The notes below the pieces were generated by a model, which worked only from the letters and a program-made list of their open reading frames with translations, was not told the origin of the DNA and did no database searches. 64,000 nt of DNA from Saccharomycopsis fibuligera x Saccharomycopsis cf. fibuligera (Eukaryota > Ascomycota > Saccharomycetes > Ascoideales > Saccharomycopsidaceae), in the NCBI GenBank assembly GCA_001936135.1, contig CP012810.1:2914001-2978000 (forward strand). Reading direction: 5' to 3'. Every line of letters starts with the position of its first letter. Within the stretch, counting starts at the first letter, position 1. A program made the position numbers and the translations under genes. This document shows, piece by piece, positions 63,246-64,000 of this stretch.

Positions 63246-64000
63246 TTATCTATAATCAGTCTTACCAATACCTCTTTTACCAGCAACCAAGTGCTTGGAC
63301 AAAGTGACTGGTTGATGACGATCACCTTCACCCTTTCTGGCCTGTTTGTTACGTTCACGACGTTGGACCTTGGCCAATTTTTCAGCCTTAGCTCTAGAGA
63401 CTTCATCAGCAACACCATCAACACGCTTATCACCTTGCTTAAGTGGAACCCTGCGTCTCTTCTCACCGCTAGATTCGTCCATAACAATATCAGAACCTCT
63501 TTCAACGTCTTCGGCACCACTTTGCAATTTTCTTTTACGACCAGCCAATGCAGTCGTGTCATGACCCAAGGAAGTCAAGTGTTTTTCCATATCACTGTAG
63601 TTCTTGGTCTGCTTACTACGTGGCATAATACCACGGTTCTTCAAAGCTTTTCTATTTCTGGCAGCATTGATCATCTTCTTTTGTTTATTACGAATCCATT
63701 CGGCTTTTTCTTTAATATCTTCAACGGCTTCATCTTCAATTTCAGAATCGGAGTCGTAGAAACCTTCTTTTTCCAATCTTTCTTCTTCTTCTTCCAAAGC
63801 CTTCAACTTGCTTATTATATCTGGATCCAAGAAATCATAAACATTACGACCATTAAGCACTTCTGGCATGATATCGTTTTTCCACTCATCATCATCCAAC
63901 AAATAATTGTCCTTCAAATTAACATTGAAGACACCGGCACCACCATTTTCAGCTTCTTCATCTCTGGCCAATCTTCTTCTGTTTGGATCGTTAAGATCAA
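63246..64000 (-). CDS. NOG1: Nucleolar GTP-binding protein Nog1, C-terminal part
   Basis: GTPase of 60S ribosome biogenesis whose C-terminal tail threads into the exit tunnel of the pre-ribosome. Only about the last 250 residues are inside the window; the frame stays open to the right edge (DLNDPNRRRLARDEEAENGG). Conserved markers are GGAGVFNVNLKDNYLLDDDE, WKNDIMPEVLNGRNVYDFLD, EEERLEKEGFYDSDSE, ALKNRGIMPRS and the basic end KHLVAGKRGIGKTDYR. The GTPase domain lies outside, so coordinates are partial. Confidence 0.96.
   Translation of the reverse strand, partial: DLNDPNRRRLARDEEAENGGAGVFNVNLKDNYLLDDDEWKNDIMPEVLNGRNVYDFLDPDIISKLKALEEEEERLEKEGFYDSDSEIEDEAVEDIKEKAEWIRNKQKKMINAARNRKALKNRGIMPRSKQTKNYSDMEKHLTSLGHDTTALAGRKRKLQSGAEDVERGSDIVMDESSGEKRRRVPLKQGDKRVDGVADEVSRAKAEKLAKVQRRERNKQARKGEGDRHQPVTLSKHLVAGKRGIGKTDYR

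Overview
The window is eukaryotic nuclear DNA from a budding yeast (Saccharomycotina). The evidence is dense intron-poor genes, short 5'-proximal introns with GTATGT-type donors and TACTAAC branch points, intron-bearing tRNA-Tyr, and clear orthologues of many yeast genes (MSH1, NAF1, CIA2, AVO1, HCS1, HRR25, TTI1, COG3, MDM12, COQ10, EAF7, NAM9, SRV2, KEL3, DIM1, FPR1, EHD3, NOG1). Two genes absent from S. cerevisiae (a TRAPPC11 and an AMSH-like JAMM protein), a LINE remnant, and long homopeptide tracts point to the Candida/Lodderomyces group (CTG clade). Lodderomyces elongisporus or a relative is my best guess, not a proof. If it is CTG clade, CUG codons should be read as Ser; the residues I quote use the standard code.

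Layout. 0-13.6 kb: MSH1 (5' end cut by the window edge), NAF1 and CIA2 (divergent), AVO1, a FAM192A/NIP30 family protein, and an unrecognised 678-aa protein. 13.6-21.3 kb: a gene-poor stretch with tRNA-Glu and tRNA-Tyr, each with a LINE-derived remnant starting about 27-29 bp upstream, plus HCS1 and a small secreted Gly/Pro-rich protein. 21.3-34 kb, all minus strand: HRR25, a mitochondrial DUF1992 protein, TTI1 and a very long TRAPPC11. 35-42 kb, a locally GC-richer, repeat-rich block: a ubiquitin-like-domain protein and, divergent from it across 1.5 kb, a spliced AMSH-like gene whose catalytic JAMM residues are replaced. 42-50 kb: COG3, an unrecognised secreted helical protein, MDM12 and spliced COQ10. 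50-64 kb: EAF7/NAM9 (divergent), spliced SRV2, KEL3, DIM1, an 81-aa three-exon membrane protein, spliced FPR1, EHD3 and the C-terminal part of NOG1 (cut by the window edge).

These are housekeeping genes with no operon logic. Themes that recur are TOR/PIKK signalling (AVO1, TTI1, FPR1), Golgi and endosomal traffic (TRAPPC11, COG3, AMSH-like, HRR25), mitochondria (MSH1, NAM9, COQ10, EHD3, MDM12, DUF1992) and ribosome or snoRNP biogenesis (NAF1, DIM1, NOG1, HRR25). The observations most worth a second look are the JAMM pseudoenzyme, the pair of tRNA-anchored LINE derivatives, and several lineage-restricted genes (secreted helical protein, tiny three-exon membrane protein, ULD protein, 678-aa protein). 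Several starts are moved from the longest open frame to the first in-frame ATG, and introns were placed by eye.
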